A DNA stretch of 64,000 nucleotides from Histidinibacterium aquaticum (GTDB lineage Bacteria > Pseudomonadota > Alphaproteobacteria > Rhodobacterales > Rhodobacteraceae), in contig NZ_VYQE01000001.1 of the NCBI RefSeq assembly GCF_008710275.1, forward strand, positions 124,001 through 188,000, in the 5' to 3' direction. The notes under the pieces were generated by a model. The model saw only the letters and a program-made list of their open reading frames with translations. It was not told where the DNA came from and made no database searches. Of the stretch, positions 32,732 to 42,592 are shown piece by piece (position 1 is the first letter of the stretch; each line of letters opens with the position of its first letter). Both the position numbers and the translations under genes were made by a program.

Positions 32732-32760
32732 CTTCATCTAGCCCCAAGTACCCTCGGGGG
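32732..32760 (-). repeat. Dispersed convergent-gene element, copy B
   Basis: Read on the minus strand it goes from CCCCCGAGGGTACTT to GGGCTAGATGAAG, the same sequence as copies at 18407-18435 and 62847-62874. It begins 2 bases after the sdaA stop and is followed toward murD by several GC-rich inverted repeats. It lies between the converging sdaA and murD. Confidence 0.7.
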
Positions 32761-32865
32761 AGTCCGCGGCCCTGCCGCGGACGGGGGCAGAGCCCCCCAG
32801 CCGCACGGAGCCGCCGCAGGCGGGTCCGGGCTTGCCATGGGCGGCCGCAAGGCCGCTCCGCCGGA

Positions 32866-34260
32866 TCAGGTCAGGGCATCGACCAGGACCGCGAAATCCT
32901 GCCCGCGCTTCTCGAAGTTGTCGTATTGATCGAAGCTCGCGGCGGCGGGGGCGAGGAGCACGGTGTCGCCGGCTTCCGCCTCCTCGGCCGCGCGCTCGAC
33001 GGCGCGGGCCATGGTGGTGCAGACCTCGGCCTCGATGCCCTTGAGCTCGGTGGCGAAGGCCTCCGCCTCGCGGCCGATGACGTAGGCCTTCACGACCGAT
33101 CCGGCGGCCTCGACCAGCGGAGAGAGGTCGCCCTCCTTCCGCAGCCCGCCGCAGATCCAGCGGATCCGCGAGAAGGCCCCCAGCGCCTTCACCGCGCTGT
33201 CGACGTTGGTCGCCTTGCTGTCGTTGATCCAGGCGATCCCGTCCCGCTCGGCCACGAGCTGGGAGCGGTGAGGCAGGCCCGGGAAGGTCTCGAAGGCCGC
33301 GGCGATGGTGCGCGGCGCGAGCCCCAGGGTCCGTGCCACGGCATAGGCGGCGCAGGCGTTCTGGTGGTTGTGCGCCCCCGGCAGGCCCTTGATCTCGCGC
33401 AGGTCGATCGTGCCGACCTGCCTGCCCTTGCGGTATTCCGAGAGCCAGCCCTTGCGGGCGAAGACGCCCCAGCCGCGGGTGATCTTGCGGTTCGCCGAGA
33501 CGCGGATGAGGCGGTCGTCGCCGGTGCCCTCGACCAGCTGGTTGGCGAGATACTGCCCCTCGGGCTCGTCCACGCCGATCACGCAGCGGTCGGGGCCGCC
33601 CTCGGAGAAGAGACGGCGCTTGGCGGCGAAGTAACCGCCGAGCCCGCCGTGGCGGTCGAGGTGGTCAGGCGTGAGGTTGGTGAAGACGCCGATGTCCGGC
33701 GTCATCCCGCGGGCGAGTTCCGTCTGGTAGCTGGAGAGCTCCAGCACGACGATCCCGCCATCCTCGGGCGGGTCGATGTCGAGTACGCCGCGGCCGATGT
33801 TGCCGGCCAGCTGGCTCGACTTGCCGGCCTCGGTCAGGACGTGGTGGATCAGCGCGGCGGTGGTGGACTTGCCGTTCGAGCCAGTCACCGCGACGACGCG
33901 GGGCGGCTGGTCCATGCGGGCCCAGCCGGAGGAGCCCAGCGAGGCGAAGAACAGGCCGATGTCGTTGTCGACCGGCACCCCGTGCTCCCAGGCCGCCGCG
34001 ATTGCGGGATGGGGCGCGGGATAGAGATGCGGGATGCCGGGGGAGACGACGAGGAGGTCGACCTCCTCCAGCGCGCCCTGGCGGGCGGGGTCGCGCAGCT
34101 CGAGCCCCTCCTCCTCGACCGCGGCGCGGCCGGCAGGACCGTCATCCCAGGCGACGACGCGGGCGCCGCCGGACTGGAGGGCGCGGGCGGCGGTGCGGCC
34201 GGACCGGCCGAAGCCGAGCACGGCGACGGTCTTGCCCTCGTAACCTCGGACGGGAATCAT
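32866..34260 (-). CDS. murD: UDP-N-acetylmuramoylalanine-D-glutamate ligase
   Basis: MurD adds D-glutamate to UDP-MurNAc-L-Ala in peptidoglycan precursor synthesis. The 464-residue protein has the Rossmann N-terminal domain ([14 protein letters not shown]), the ATP loop [12 protein letters not shown] near residue 127, [10 protein letters not shown], the [10 protein letters not shown] segment and the C-terminal [12 protein letters not shown] signature. It is the last dcw-cluster gene here, set 180 bp away from mraY with its own upstream palindrome, so it may be transcribed separately as well. Confidence 0.95.
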   Translation of the reverse strand: MIPVRGYEGKTVAVLGFGRSGRTAARALQSGGARVVAWDDGPAGRAAVEEEGLELRDPARQGALEEVDLLVVSPGIPHLYPAPHPAIAAAWEHGVPVDNDIGLFFASLGSSGWARMDQPPRVVAVTGSNGKSTTAALIHHVLTEAGKSSQLAGNIGRGVLDIDPPEDGGIVVLELSSYQTELARGMTPDIGVFTNLTPDHLDRHGGLGGYFAAKRRLFSEGGPDRCVIGVDEPEGQYLANQLVEGTGDDRLIRVSANRKITRGWGVFARKGWLSEYRKGRQVGTIDLREIKGLPGAHNHQNACAAYAVARTLGLAPRTIAAAFETFPGLPHRSQLVAERDGIAWINDSKATNVDSAVKALGAFSRIRWICGGLRKEGDLSPLVEAAGSVVKAYVIGREAEAFATELKGIEAEVCTTMARAVERAAEEAEAGDTVLLAPAAASFDQYDNFEKRGQDFAVLVDALT

Positions 34261-34312
34261 CGGTTGGCCCTCCTCGACGACCGGTTATTCGGGCGATCCC
34301 GGGCCCGGTCAA

Positions 34313-34334
34313 GGGTGTCCAAGTTTGGACACCC
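34313..34334. repeat. GTCCAA/TTGGAC palindrome, copy 2
   Basis: Two exact 10-bp arms (GGGTGTCCAA and its complement) flank a central GT. It lies 53 bp upstream of the murD start, inside the mraY-murD gap. On the minus strand it is followed by TTGACC. Confidence 0.75.
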
Positions 34335-34440
34335 TATCAAGACCCTGAAATCGCTCATTTTTCATGGTTAACGCGAAATCCGGCAACGGCGCGCAACACC
34401 CCGGCCCGGCACGCTGCGGGCGCAGCGCCCGGACAGCGGA

Positions 34441-35523
34441 TCAGCGGACCTTGAGGGTGGCGAGGCCGATCATCGCGAGGATCAGCGAGATGATCCAGAA
34501 GCGGATCACGATCTGCGGCTCGGCCCATCCCTTTTTCTCGTAGTGATGGTGGATCGGGGCCATCAGGAAGACCCGTTTCCCGGTGCGTTTGAAATAGGCC
34601 ACCTGGATGATGACCGAGAGCGCCTCGACCACGAAGATGCCGCCGACGATGGCCAGCACGATCTCGTGCTTGGTCGCCACCGCGATGGCCCCCAGCGCGC
34701 CGCCGAGCGCGAGGCTGCCGGTGTCGCCCATGAAGACCGCCGCGGGCGGCGCGTTGTACCACAGGAAGCCGAGACCGCCCCCGATCAGGCCGGCGGAGAA
34801 AACCAGGATCTCGCCGGTACCGGGCACGTAGTGCACGCCGAGATACTCGGTGAAGTCGGTGCGGCCCACCGCGTAGGCGATCACGCCGAAGGTACCGGCG
34901 GCGATCATGACGGGCATGATCGCGAGGCCGTCGAGACCGTCGGTGAGGTTCACCGCATTGGCCGAGCCCACGATCACGATCATCGCGAAGGGCACGAAGA
35001 GGAACCCGAGGTTCAGCAGCAGGTCGGCGAAGATCGGGAAGGCGAGCTGGTTGGTGAGCTCCTCGGGGTGGAACTGCGCGGCCCAGAAACCGGCGACCCC
35101 CGCGATGAGAAAGCCCAGCAGCAGGCGCATCTTGCCCGAGAGGCCGGCGTGATCCTGCTTGGTGACCTTGGCGTAGTCGTCGGCGAAGCCGATCGCCGCG
35201 AAGGCGAGCGTCACGAAGAGCACCATGATCACGAAGGGATTGTCGAGCCGCGCCCAGAGCAGGGTCGAGGTCGTGACGGCGCCGACGATCAGCAGCCCGC
35301 CCATGGTGGGCGTTCCGGCCTTGACCAGGTGTCCCTCCGGCCCGTCGGAGCGGATCGGCTGGCCCTTGCCCTGGCGCTTGCGCAGCACGTTGATGAGCGG
35401 CAGGCCGAAGACGAAGCCGAAGCACAGCGCCGTCAGGAAGGCGCCGCCGGCGCGGAAGGTGATGTACCTGTAAAGATTGAAGAAATCCCCGCCGTCGGAG
35501 AGGGCGGTGAGCCAATAGAGCAT
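34441..35523 (-). CDS. mraY: Phospho-N-acetylmuramoyl-pentapeptide-transferase
   Basis: MraY attaches the muramyl pentapeptide to undecaprenyl phosphate, making lipid I. The 360-residue product has ten predicted membrane segments and the family motifs [17 protein letters not shown] (Asp pair), [21 protein letters not shown] and [12 protein letters not shown]. The ATG at 35523 is 4 bases after the murF stop, and the family sequence begins there (MLYWLTAL). Confidence 0.96.
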   Translation of the reverse strand: MLYWLTALSDGGDFFNLYRYITFRAGGAFLTALCFGFVFGLPLINVLRKRQGKGQPIRSDGPEGHLVKAGTPTMGGLLIVGAVTTSTLLWARLDNPFVIMVLFVTLAFAAIGFADDYAKVTKQDHAGLSGKMRLLLGFLIAGVAGFWAAQFHPEELTNQLAFPIFADLLLNLGFLFVPFAMIVIVGSANAVNLTDGLDGLAIMPVMIAAGTFGVIAYAVGRTDFTEYLGVHYVPGTGEILVFSAGLIGGGLGFLWYNAPPAAVFMGDTGSLALGGALGAIAVATKHEIVLAIVGGIFVVEALSVIIQVAYFKRTGKRVFLMAPIHHHYEKKGWAEPQIVIRFWIISLILAMIGLATLKVR

Positions 35524-35527
35524 CGGG

Positions 35528-36970
35528 TTACAACTCCGCCTCGGGCATGTCTCTGCGATGCCCGAGTTTCCTGATGGCGTCAACGACGAGCGACACGCGG
35601 CTGCCCTTGCTGCCCTTGACCAACACGACGTCACCGGGATCCACGATGCGCGCGGCCTCGCGGACGAGGCTCTCCGCGTCGCCGGTCCAGCGGCCGCGCT
35701 TCTCGTCGGGCAGCGCGGCGTGGAGGTGACGCATCCGGGTGCCGACGCAGTGGACCACGTGCACCGACTTCATTGCGGGATCACGCGCGAGCTCGGCGTG
35801 CAGCTCGTTCTCGGCGGGGCCGAGCTCCAGCATGTCGCCCAGGATCGCGATGCGGCGGCCCCGGCCGACGTGGCCGAGGTTGTCCTGCGGCTGCGCGGCC
35901 GCGAGCACCGCGAGCGAGGCCGACATCGAGGCGGGATTGGCGTTGAAGGCGTCGTCGATGAGGTCGATCGTCCCCGCCGCGACTCCGTCGTCGAGCAGGA
36001 GCCGCTCGCGCGTGCCGCGGCCCGCGGGCGGCGCCCAGGTGCCGAGCGCCATGAGCGCGCGGGTCCGGTCCGCGCCGAGCGCCCCGACCACGGCCAGCAC
36101 GCCAAGCGCGTTCATGGCGAAGTGCCGCCCCTCGGTCGCGACCTTGAGGTGCACCTGCGTACGCCAGAGCCGGGCCGTTCCGACGGTCGTGCCGTCCCGG
36201 ACCAGCGCCTCGATCAGGCGGTGGTGGTTGCCGGGCCCCTCGCCGAAGCTGATCCGGTGCGTGGCGTGGCGTTCAGCGGCGGCCTCGAGGATCGGCGTGG
36301 TCTCGAGGTCGCCGTTCAGGACAGCGGTGCCGCCGGGCTCGAGGCCCTCGAAGATCGAAGCCTTCTCGTGGGCGATGCCCGCGAGGTCGTCGAAGGCCTC
36401 GAGGTGGGCCGGGGCGACGATGGTCACCATGGCGACATGGGGCCTGGCCTGCATGGCGAGCGGCGCGATCTCTCCGGGGTGGTTCATGCCGATCTCGATC
36501 ACGGCATAGTCGGTGTCGCGCGGCATGCGCGCCAGCGTAAGCGGCACGCCCCAGTGGTTGTTGTAAGAGGCCTCGGCGGCATGGACGCGGCCCGAGGGTT
36601 CGAGCGCGGCGCGCAACATCTCCTTGGTCGAGGTCTTGCCCACCGACCCGGTGATGGCGGCGACGCGGGCGCGGCTCCGTGCGCGCCCCGCCCGCCCGAG
36701 GCCTTCGAGCGCGGTCTGCACGTCGTCGACGATCAGCAGGGGGGCGTCGTCGGGCACACCTTCGGGCACGCGGCTGACGAGGGCGGCCCCTGCCCCCTTC
36801 TCCAGCGCCTGCGCGACGAAGTCATGCCCGTCCCGCGCCGCCTTCAGGGCGACGAAGAGATCGCCCGGCGCGATGGTCCGCGTGTCGATGGAGACGCCGG
36901 TCGCCTCCCAGTCTCCGGTGGCACGTCCGCCGGTCGCTTCCGCGGCCTCGGCCGCCGTCCAGAGCGCCAT
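35528..36970 (-). CDS. murF: UDP-N-acetylmuramoyl-tripeptide-D-alanyl-D-alanine ligase
   Basis: MurF adds D-Ala-D-Ala to the UDP-MurNAc tripeptide. The 480-residue protein shows the Mur ligase order: N-terminal domain with [19 protein letters not shown] loop [33 protein letters not shown], and the C-terminal [11 protein letters not shown]. The start overlaps the murE stop as ATGA, which settles it; the frame continues upstream inside murE without similarity. Confidence 0.95.
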   Translation of the reverse strand: MALWTAAEAAEATGGRATGDWEATGVSIDTRTIAPGDLFVALKAARDGHDFVAQALEKGAGAALVSRVPEGVPDDAPLLIVDDVQTALEGLGRAGRARSRARVAAITGSVGKTSTKEMLRAALEPSGRVHAAEASYNNHWGVPLTLARMPRDTDYAVIEIGMNHPGEIAPLAMQARPHVAMVTIVAPAHLEAFDDLAGIAHEKASIFEGLEPGGTAVLNGDLETTPILEAAAERHATHRISFGEGPGNHHRLIEALVRDGTTVGTARLWRTQVHLKVATEGRHFAMNALGVLAVVGALGADRTRALMALGTWAPPAGRGTRERLLLDDGVAAGTIDLIDDAFNANPASMSASLAVLAAAQPQDNLGHVGRGRRIAILGDMLELGPAENELHAELARDPAMKSVHVVHCVGTRMRHLHAALPDEKRGRWTGDAESLVREAARIVDPGDVVLVKGSKGSRVSLVVDAIRKLGHRRDMPEAEL

Positions 36971-38466
36971 CAGATATGCCCGTCGAGCGCGGCGACCGCG
37001 ACGCTGGCCTGTTCGACATCGTCGAAGGGAAGGACGGCGTCGCCGACGATCTGCCCGGTCTCGTGGCCCTTGCCGCAGATCAGCAGCGCGTCTCCGGCCT
37101 GGAGCATGTCCGCGCCGCGCAGGATCGCCATGGCCCGGTCGCCGACCTCGAGCGCGCCGGGCGCGCCGGCCATGACCTCGGCCCGGATCGCGGCAGGATC
37201 CTCCGTGCGGGGATTGTCGTCGGTGACGATGACGTGGTCGGCGTGTTCGGCCGCGGCGGCGCCCATCAGCGGCCGCTTGCCGGTGTCCCGGTCGCCGCCC
37301 GCGCCGACGATGGCGACGATCCGCCCCATGACGTGGGGGCGCAGCGCCTGGATGGCGGTGGCGACGGCATCGGGCGTATGGGCGTAGTCGACGAAGACGG
37401 TCGCGCCGTTGTCGCGGGTGGCGGCGAGCTGCATCCGGCCCCGGACCGTGGTGAGGTGCGGCAGGGTATCGAAGACCTCCTGCGGGTCGGCGCCGGCGCC
37501 GATGGCGAGACCGGCGGCGACGAGGACGTTCTGCGCCTGGAAGCCCCCGATGAGGTCCATCCGGACGAGCATCGTCTTGTCCTGCCAGGCAAAGCGCAAT
37601 TCCTGCCCGGTGGCGTCGAAGCGGTGGCCGAGGAGCCGCAGGCGGGCCTCGTCGGAAAGGCCGACGCCGATGACCTCCTGCCCCCGCTCGGCGCAGATCT
37701 GGGCGACGAGCGAGCCCTTGGGATCGTCCACGTTCACCACCGCCACGCCGTCGTCCGACAGGACGCGGGTGAAGAGGCCCATCTTGGCGTCGAAGTAGGC
37801 CTCGAAAGTCTTGTGATAGTCCAGGTGGTCCTGGCTGAAGTTCGTGAAGCCCGCGGCGGCGAGCACCATCCCGTCCAGCCTGCGCTGGTCGAGCCCGTGG
37901 GAAGAGGCCTCCATCGCGACGTGGGTCACCCCTTCGCGCGCGGCCTGGGCCAGCACGCGGTGCAGGGTGATCGGGTCCGGCGTGGTGTGGCGCAGCGGGT
38001 GGCTCCACGCCCCCTCGACGCCGGTGGTGCCGAGGTTCACGGCGGTCTCGCCCAGCTCCAGCCAGATCTGGCGGCAGAAGGAGGAGACGGAGGTCTTGCC
38101 GTTGGTGCCGGTGACCGCGACGGCGGTCTGCGGCGCGCGGCCGAACCAGAGCGCGGCCGTCTGCGCGAGGGTCTGGCGCGGGTCCTCGGCGAGGATCACG
38201 GCGGCGTCGCCCTCGATCAGCTCGTCGGCGGCGATGCGCGCGCCCTCGGCGTCGGTCAGGATCGCGCCCGCACGCTGCGCGAGGGCGGTCGCGATGAACT
38301 CCGCCCCGTGCACGCGGCTGCCGGGCAGCGCCGCGAAGAGATACCCCGGCATCACCTCGCGGCTGTCGGTGGTGATCCCGGTGATCTCGGCCTCGCGCCC
38401 GCCCTGGGCGGTGAGCCCGAGGCCTGAGAGGGTGCGGGTCTGTTCTTCGGGCCTCGCGCTGCTCAT
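36970..38466 (-). CDS. murE: UDP-MurNAc-tripeptide ligase (meso-diaminopimelate adding)
   Basis: MurE adds the third amino acid to the stem peptide. The 498-residue product carries TGTNGKTSVSSF (ATP loop), TTPDPITLHRVL and the DNPRTEDP motif, whose Asp-Asn-Pro-Arg selects meso-diaminopimelate over lysine, as expected in a Gram-negative bacterium. It begins 14 bases after the ftsI stop and overlaps murF. Confidence 0.95.
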   Translation of the reverse strand: MSSARPEEQTRTLSGLGLTAQGGREAEITGITTDSREVMPGYLFAALPGSRVHGAEFIATALAQRAGAILTDAEGARIAADELIEGDAAVILAEDPRQTLAQTAALWFGRAPQTAVAVTGTNGKTSVSSFCRQIWLELGETAVNLGTTGVEGAWSHPLRHTTPDPITLHRVLAQAAREGVTHVAMEASSHGLDQRRLDGMVLAAAGFTNFSQDHLDYHKTFEAYFDAKMGLFTRVLSDDGVAVVNVDDPKGSLVAQICAERGQEVIGVGLSDEARLRLLGHRFDATGQELRFAWQDKTMLVRMDLIGGFQAQNVLVAAGLAIGAGADPQEVFDTLPHLTTVRGRMQLAATRDNGATVFVDYAHTPDAVATAIQALRPHVMGRIVAIVGAGGDRDTGKRPLMGAAAAEHADHVIVTDDNPRTEDPAAIRAEVMAGAPGALEVGDRAMAILRGADMLQAGDALLICGKGHETGQIVGDAVLPFDDVEQASVAVAALDGHI

Positions 38467-38480
38467 CTCGCCCCCGGTCG

Positions 38481-40259
38481 TCAGTTCGAGGTGAGTGTTA
38501 CACCGGTGGGCCGGAGGGAGTCCACGTCGGGCCGCAGCCCCATGAGCGGAGCGGCGCGACGGATGATCTCGGCGGCGACCGGCACGGCGGTCCAGCCGGC
38601 GGTGCGGCGGGGCTCGTCGCTGCTGGTCTCCACGGGCTCGTCGAGCGAGACGACGAGGACGTAGCGCGGGTCGTCGGCGGGGAAGACGCTGGCGAAGGTC
38701 GCGATCACCTTGTCGTCATAATATCCGCCCTGCGGGGTGGGCTTGTCGGCGGTGCCGGTCTTGCCGCCGACCTCGTAACCCGGAACCTCGCCGAAGCTCG
38801 CGGTGCCGCGCACGACGACCTGCCGGAGCATGTGCCGCGCGAGCGCCGAGGTCTGTTCGGAGACAATGCGCTCACCCTGCTGCGGCCGGGTCCGGCGGAG
38901 CAGCGTGGGCGTGACCCGCGTGCCGCCGTTCAGGAGGCTCGCGTAGGCCTGAGCGAGGTGGACCGGCGAGGAGGACAGGCCGTGGCCGTAGGAGATCGTC
39001 ATGGTGGAGATCTCGGACCAGTTCGGCGGCAGAAGCGGCCGGCCCGTGGGGGCCTCGACCATCTCCAGGCCCGTCGGCTCCAGGAGTCCCAGCTCGCCCA
39101 GGAAGTCACGTTGCCGTTCGGCGCCGATCTGCATCGCCACGCGGGCCGTGCCCACGTTGGAGGACTTCACGATGACGTCCGTCGCTGTCAGCTCGGGGCC
39201 GTAGTTGTGGAAGTCGCGGATGCGGAACCGGCCCCAGGTGAGCGGACCGGTGGTGTCGATCATGGTCTCGCCGTTCAGCAGACCGAGCTCGACCGCCTGG
39301 CCGATCGTGAAGATCTTGAAGACCGAGCCCAGTTCGTAGACGCCCTGCACCGCCCTGTTGAAGAGCGGGCTGTCTGCGCGGTCGCCCTGCGTGATCGGCG
39401 GCCGGGTGTTCGGATCGAAATCAGGAAGGCTGACCATCGAGACGATCTCGCCCGTGTGCACGTCCATCATCACCGCGGACGCACCCCGCGCGTTCATGAG
39501 CATCATGCCGCCCGCGAGCACCCGCTCGACCGCCGCCTGCACGGAGAGGTCGATCGAAAGCTCGAGCGGCGCGCCCTCGTTCGCGGGATCGCGCAGGTAG
39601 TCGTCGAAGTACTTCTCGACCCCGGCCACGCCCTCGATCTCGGCGGCGTTCACGGCCTCTTCGCCGTACTTGGTGCCGCCGAGGATATGCGCGGCGACGG
39701 AGCCGTTGGGATAGAGCCGCATCTCGCGCGGGCCGAAGAGCAGCCCCGGTTCGCCGATCTCGTGGACGGCCTGCATCTGCTCGGGGCTGATCTGCCGGCG
39801 AATCCAGAGGAAATGACGGTTGCCGGTAAAGTCCTTGTAGAGTTCCTCGGCCTCGAGGTCGGGGAAGATCGCCGCCAGCCCGTCGGCCGCGGCGCGCGGA
39901 TCGATCATGTCCCGCGTCTGGGCGTAGAGGCTGTGGGTCTCGAGGTTGGTGGCAAGGATACGGCCGTTCCGGTCGGTGATGTCCGCGCGGCTGCTGATGA
40001 TCGGGTTCCCGCCGCCGGCGACCTGCGGCTCGCTGGGCTCGGAGCCCGCCAGCACGCCCATTCGGCCGCCGACCACAGCGAAGGCGAAGAAGAAGAGCGC
40101 GCCCAGCACCAGCAGGCGCCCCTCGGCGCGGACGCGGGCGCGGTCGCGCATCTCCTCGTGGCGCAGGCGCAGGTTCTCGGCCTCGATGACGTCGGGATTG
40201 GCCCCCTCGGCACGGGCCTTGAGGATACGGGCAAGAGGACGCAGCGGACGGCGGATCAT
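38481..40259 (-). CDS. ftsI: Septal peptidoglycan transpeptidase FtsI (PBP3)
   Basis: A 592-residue class B penicillin-binding protein. A cytoplasmic N-terminus of about 48 residues precedes one transmembrane helix (49-66) and the dimerisation region entered by ISSRADITDRNGRILA. The transpeptidase has Ser312 and Lys315 (GSVFK), the SSN motif in VKSSNVG and KTG in GGKTGTAD. The ATG at 40259 overlaps the ftsL stop (ATGA). It crosslinks septal peptidoglycan and interacts with FtsW, which is not in this window. Confidence 0.95.
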   Translation of the reverse strand: MIRRPLRPLARILKARAEGANPDVIEAENLRLRHEEMRDRARVRAEGRLLVLGALFFFAFAVVGGRMGVLAGSEPSEPQVAGGGNPIISSRADITDRNGRILATNLETHSLYAQTRDMIDPRAAADGLAAIFPDLEAEELYKDFTGNRHFLWIRRQISPEQMQAVHEIGEPGLLFGPREMRLYPNGSVAAHILGGTKYGEEAVNAAEIEGVAGVEKYFDDYLRDPANEGAPLELSIDLSVQAAVERVLAGGMMLMNARGASAVMMDVHTGEIVSMVSLPDFDPNTRPPITQGDRADSPLFNRAVQGVYELGSVFKIFTIGQAVELGLLNGETMIDTTGPLTWGRFRIRDFHNYGPELTATDVIVKSSNVGTARVAMQIGAERQRDFLGELGLLEPTGLEMVEAPTGRPLLPPNWSEISTMTISYGHGLSSSPVHLAQAYASLLNGGTRVTPTLLRRTRPQQGERIVSEQTSALARHMLRQVVVRGTASFGEVPGYEVGGKTGTADKPTPQGGYYDDKVIATFASVFPADDPRYVLVVSLDEPVETSSDEPRRTAGWTAVPVAAEIIRRAAPLMGLRPDVDSLRPTGVTLTSN

Positions 40260-40606
40260 GGGAATTCCACTCCGGGCTCGTGGGCGATCTCGACGGGATC
40301 GGTGATGGGCGACAGCGGCGGGACCGGGAAGTTGATCGTGTCGATCCGGCCGAAGGCCTCGGGCATCAGCGGCAGCAGGCCCAGCCGGTCGAAGTTCAGC
40401 TCCGCGAGGTCCATCAGGCGGTCGGGCCGGTTGAGATAGGCCCATTCGGCGCGCAGGACGGAGAGGCGCTCGTGCGCGCGGCCGATCTCGCGGTGCAGCT
40501 CCTGCACCTCGGCGATCGCCTCCTGCGTCTGGTAGTTCTGCCGGTAGGCCCAGAAGGCCAGCGCGATGACGGCGAGGGCAGAGACAAGGTAAAGCGCTGA
40601 TCTCAT
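40256..40606 (-). CDS. ftsL: Cell division protein FtsL
   Basis: A 116-residue bitopic protein: one N-terminal transmembrane helix (about 3-20) and a periplasmic coiled coil ([20 protein letters not shown]), then [15 protein letters not shown], the conserved alphaproteobacterial FtsL segment. It overlaps rsmH before it and ftsI after it. FtsL forms the FtsQLB complex that activates FtsWI. Confidence 0.88.
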   Translation of the reverse strand: MRSALYLVSALAVIALAFWAYRQNYQTQEAIAEVQELHREIGRAHERLSVLRAEWAYLNRPDRLMDLAELNFDRLGLLPLMPEAFGRIDTINFPVPPLSPITDPVEIAHEPGVEFP

Positions 40607-41568
40607 AGCTTGAATCCCTTCACGACGGGCATTCCGAGGGTTTTCGGGTCGATGGGTTTGGCGGGCGCCTCCGTGCGCCGCGCCACGCGAAGGCGGGCGG
40701 AGCGGGCGCGCGGATTGCGCCCGGTTTCCTCGGCATCGGGGCCGATGGCCTTGCGGCTGACGAGCGTGAAGGCCGGCGGTTCGGTCTCCTGCATCGGCTG
40801 GTGGCGGCTGGGCCCGCCAGTCTGGCCGGCGCGGGACTGCATGAACCGTTTGACCATGCGGTCCTCGACGGAATGGAACGTCACCACGGCCAGATACCCC
40901 CCGGGGGAGAGCGCGCGCTCGGCCGCCATAAGTCCCTCCGCGAGTTCGCCGTACTCGTTGTTCACGGCGATCCGCAAGGCCTGGAAGCTGCGGGTGGCGG
41001 GGTGGCTCTGTCCGGGCTTCTGGCGCGGCAGGACGCCCTCGACGATCTCGGAGAGACGGCCGGTCGTCGTAATGGGGCGCTCCCGGACGATGGCGCGGGC
41101 GATGCGGCGCGACGCGCGCTCCTCCCCGTACTGAAAGAGGATGTCGGCGAGCAGGCCTTCGTCCGCCTCGTTGACCAGCTCCGCGGCGGAAGGGCCCTCC
41201 TGGCTCATGCGCATGTCGAGCGGGCCGTCGGACTGGAAGGAGAAACCGCGCTCGGCCCGGTCGAGTTGCATGGAGCTGACGCCGAGGTCGAGAACGACGC
41301 CGTCGAGCGCCTCGGCGTGCTCGTCAAGCCGGGAGAAGTTGCCCTGCACGAGCCGAAGCCGCGTTTCCTCCGCGGCCCATTCCTTGGCCAGTTCCAGCGC
41401 CAGCGGATCGCGGTCGAGGCCGATGACCTCATCGGCCCCCGCGTCGAGCAGGGCCCGTGTGTAGCCCCCTGCCCCGAAGGTGCCGTCGAGCCAGGTGCCG
41501 CGCACGGGGGATACTGCTCGGATGAGCGGGTCTATGAGAACTGGGATATGGGGTGCGGCAGCGGGCAT
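40603..41568 (-). CDS. rsmH: 16S rRNA (cytosine(1402)-N(4))-methyltransferase
   Basis: RsmH (MraW) methylates C1402 in the decoding centre of 16S rRNA. The 321-residue protein has [13 protein letters not shown], the SAM-binding [25 protein letters not shown] and the C-terminal [13 protein letters not shown]. It begins 3 bases after the mraZ stop and overlaps ftsL by four bases. Confidence 0.95.
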   Translation of the reverse strand: MPAAAPHIPVLIDPLIRAVSPVRGTWLDGTFGAGGYTRALLDAGADEVIGLDRDPLALELAKEWAAEETRLRLVQGNFSRLDEHAEALDGVVLDLGVSSMQLDRAERGFSFQSDGPLDMRMSQEGPSAAELVNEADEGLLADILFQYGEERASRRIARAIVRERPITTTGRLSEIVEGVLPRQKPGQSHPATRSFQALRIAVNNEYGELAEGLMAAERALSPGGYLAVVTFHSVEDRMVKRFMQSRAGQTGGPSRHQPMQETEPPAFTLVSRKAIGPDAEETGRNPRARSARLRVARRTEAPAKPIDPKTLGMPVVKGFKL

Positions 41569-41571
41569 TCC

Positions 41572-42093
41572 CTATAGGCCGTCCAGCTCCGACATGAGAT
41601 CGTAGTGCGGGTTCTCGGCCTTCTTGTTCTGCAGCCACTCGTCCTCGCCGTCGACCTCGGTCGCGGTCTGGTCGAGCCAGATCTCGAAGCGGTCGGCGTA
41701 GCCCTGGAACTGCAGGACCCCGCCGCCCTCGGCGCCGATCTTCTCGCGGAGCTCCTTGGTGAGGACGGTTCTGCCGTCATCGTCGATCTCCAGCAGGGTC
41801 GAGGCGCGCAGGATATTGCGCTCCATCGAGCGGCGCATCGGGTCGCCGCGCGGGATGCGGGAGATCTTGGCGGAGATCTGGGCGAACTTCTTTACGGTAT
41901 AGGCCTCGACGTGATCGTCGAGGTGGGGGCCATGCACCACGTAGACGCGCGCGCGGGAGCTGGGCGGGGGAGCGGTCTCTTCGGTGTCGGAGGTGCCATT
42001 GACCACAAGCTCTTCGCGGAAGGCCGACGGGATCGAGACCCGCCCCTTCGCGTCTACCTTGGGGTAGAATGTGCCCGTGAATCCGACCGACAC
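41572..42093 (-). CDS. mraZ: Transcriptional regulator MraZ
   Basis: MraZ is the first gene of the dcw cluster and in E. coli represses it by binding TGGG repeats spaced 10 bp. The 173-residue protein has two AbrB-like half domains: FYPKVDAKGRVSIPSAFRE near the front and LLEIDDDGRTVLTKELREKIG in the second half. An insertion with DTEETAPPPSS in the first half is typical of this group of bacteria. The leader before it contains a terminator, so expression probably depends on read-through. Confidence 0.92.
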   Translation of the reverse strand: MSVGFTGTFYPKVDAKGRVSIPSAFREELVVNGTSDTEETAPPPSSRARVYVVHGPHLDDHVEAYTVKKFAQISAKISRIPRGDPMRRSMERNILRASTLLEIDDDGRTVLTKELREKIGAEGGGVLQFQGYADRFEIWLDQTATEVDGEDEWLQNKKAENPHYDLMSELDGL

Positions 42094-42128
42094 GTCACCG
42101 TCCTTCCCCCAGCGCTTGTGGATATGTT

Positions 42129-42174
42129 AAAATCGAAAACGGCGGATCAGGAGGCTGCCAACTCCCGATCCGCC
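42129..42174 (-). terminator. Intrinsic terminator (attenuator) ahead of mraZ
   Basis: On the minus strand a stem of GGCGGATC paired to GATCCGCC, extended by four more pairs past one mismatch, closes over an 8-nt loop and is followed by GTTTTCGATTTT. It lies only 35 bases before the mraZ start, inside what must be the mraZ leader. Confidence 0.85.
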
Positions 42175-42335
42175 GTCGTCGTCCCTCGCGGGATGTCCGA
42201 CTGCGTGCGCGCCACCTGGGGGGATGTCTGCTCGCCCGCACACGCCGGATCTCTTCGTTCTGAAAGCGATTGCCTGTATGAAACCTGCTCTGGTTTTCTT
42301 TTCGCCGTTGGGGTTCTTGGCGCCCCGTCGTTGTT
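42129..42335 (-). ncRNA. upsM: UpsM-like leader sRNA of the dcw cluster
   Basis: In Rhodobacter sphaeroides the long mraZ leader is terminated early and processed to the about 206-nt sRNA UpsM. Here the same arrangement is seen: mraZ first in the dcw cluster, an intrinsic terminator 35 bases before it and more than 600 bp of non-coding DNA upstream. The 3' end is set by the terminator; the 5' end is only an estimate from the Rhodobacter length and no sequence comparison could be made. An open frame through this stretch (42095-42475) runs across the terminator and lacks family similarity. Confidence 0.5.
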
Positions 42336-42374
42336 GTCTGCTCGCTTTCTGGAATTGTTGTGCCATCGGGGCTT

Positions 42375-42417
42375 TGGGATTGAAAGGAAAAAGGTGGCAC
42401 TTCATGGAACTTTTTGG
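42375..42417. promoter_or_regulatory. Five GG-containing repeats at 10-bp spacing: candidate MraZ binding site
   Basis: On the plus strand TGGGA (42375), AGGAA (42385), TGGCA (42395), TGGAA (42405) and TGGAT (42415) start exactly 10 bp apart. E. coli MraZ recognises TGGGN repeats with 5-nt spacers, that is the same period. The repeats read on the strand opposite to mraZ, and only GG (mostly TGG) is conserved, so this remains a candidate. Confidence 0.45.
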
Positions 42418-42592
42418 ATGAGCCTTTGAGCGCCTCGCCCTGCGACTCGGGAGTCAGCGAGCCCTTGGACCTCATATCTGCCCATCGGCAGAATTTGGCC
42501 TACCAGATATAGTTAACGCAGCCTCGGCCGCGCAGAATCTTGGGCCTCACGAAAATGTGGCCCCCGGGCAACGACCAAGCTTCTAGATCGCC

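Noticed and set aside
42095-42475. Open frame of 126 codons on the minus strand through the mraZ leader
   Set aside because: It runs across the intrinsic terminator and ends two bases before mraZ, has an Arg-rich composition typical of non-coding GC-rich DNA in its second half, and no recognisable family.
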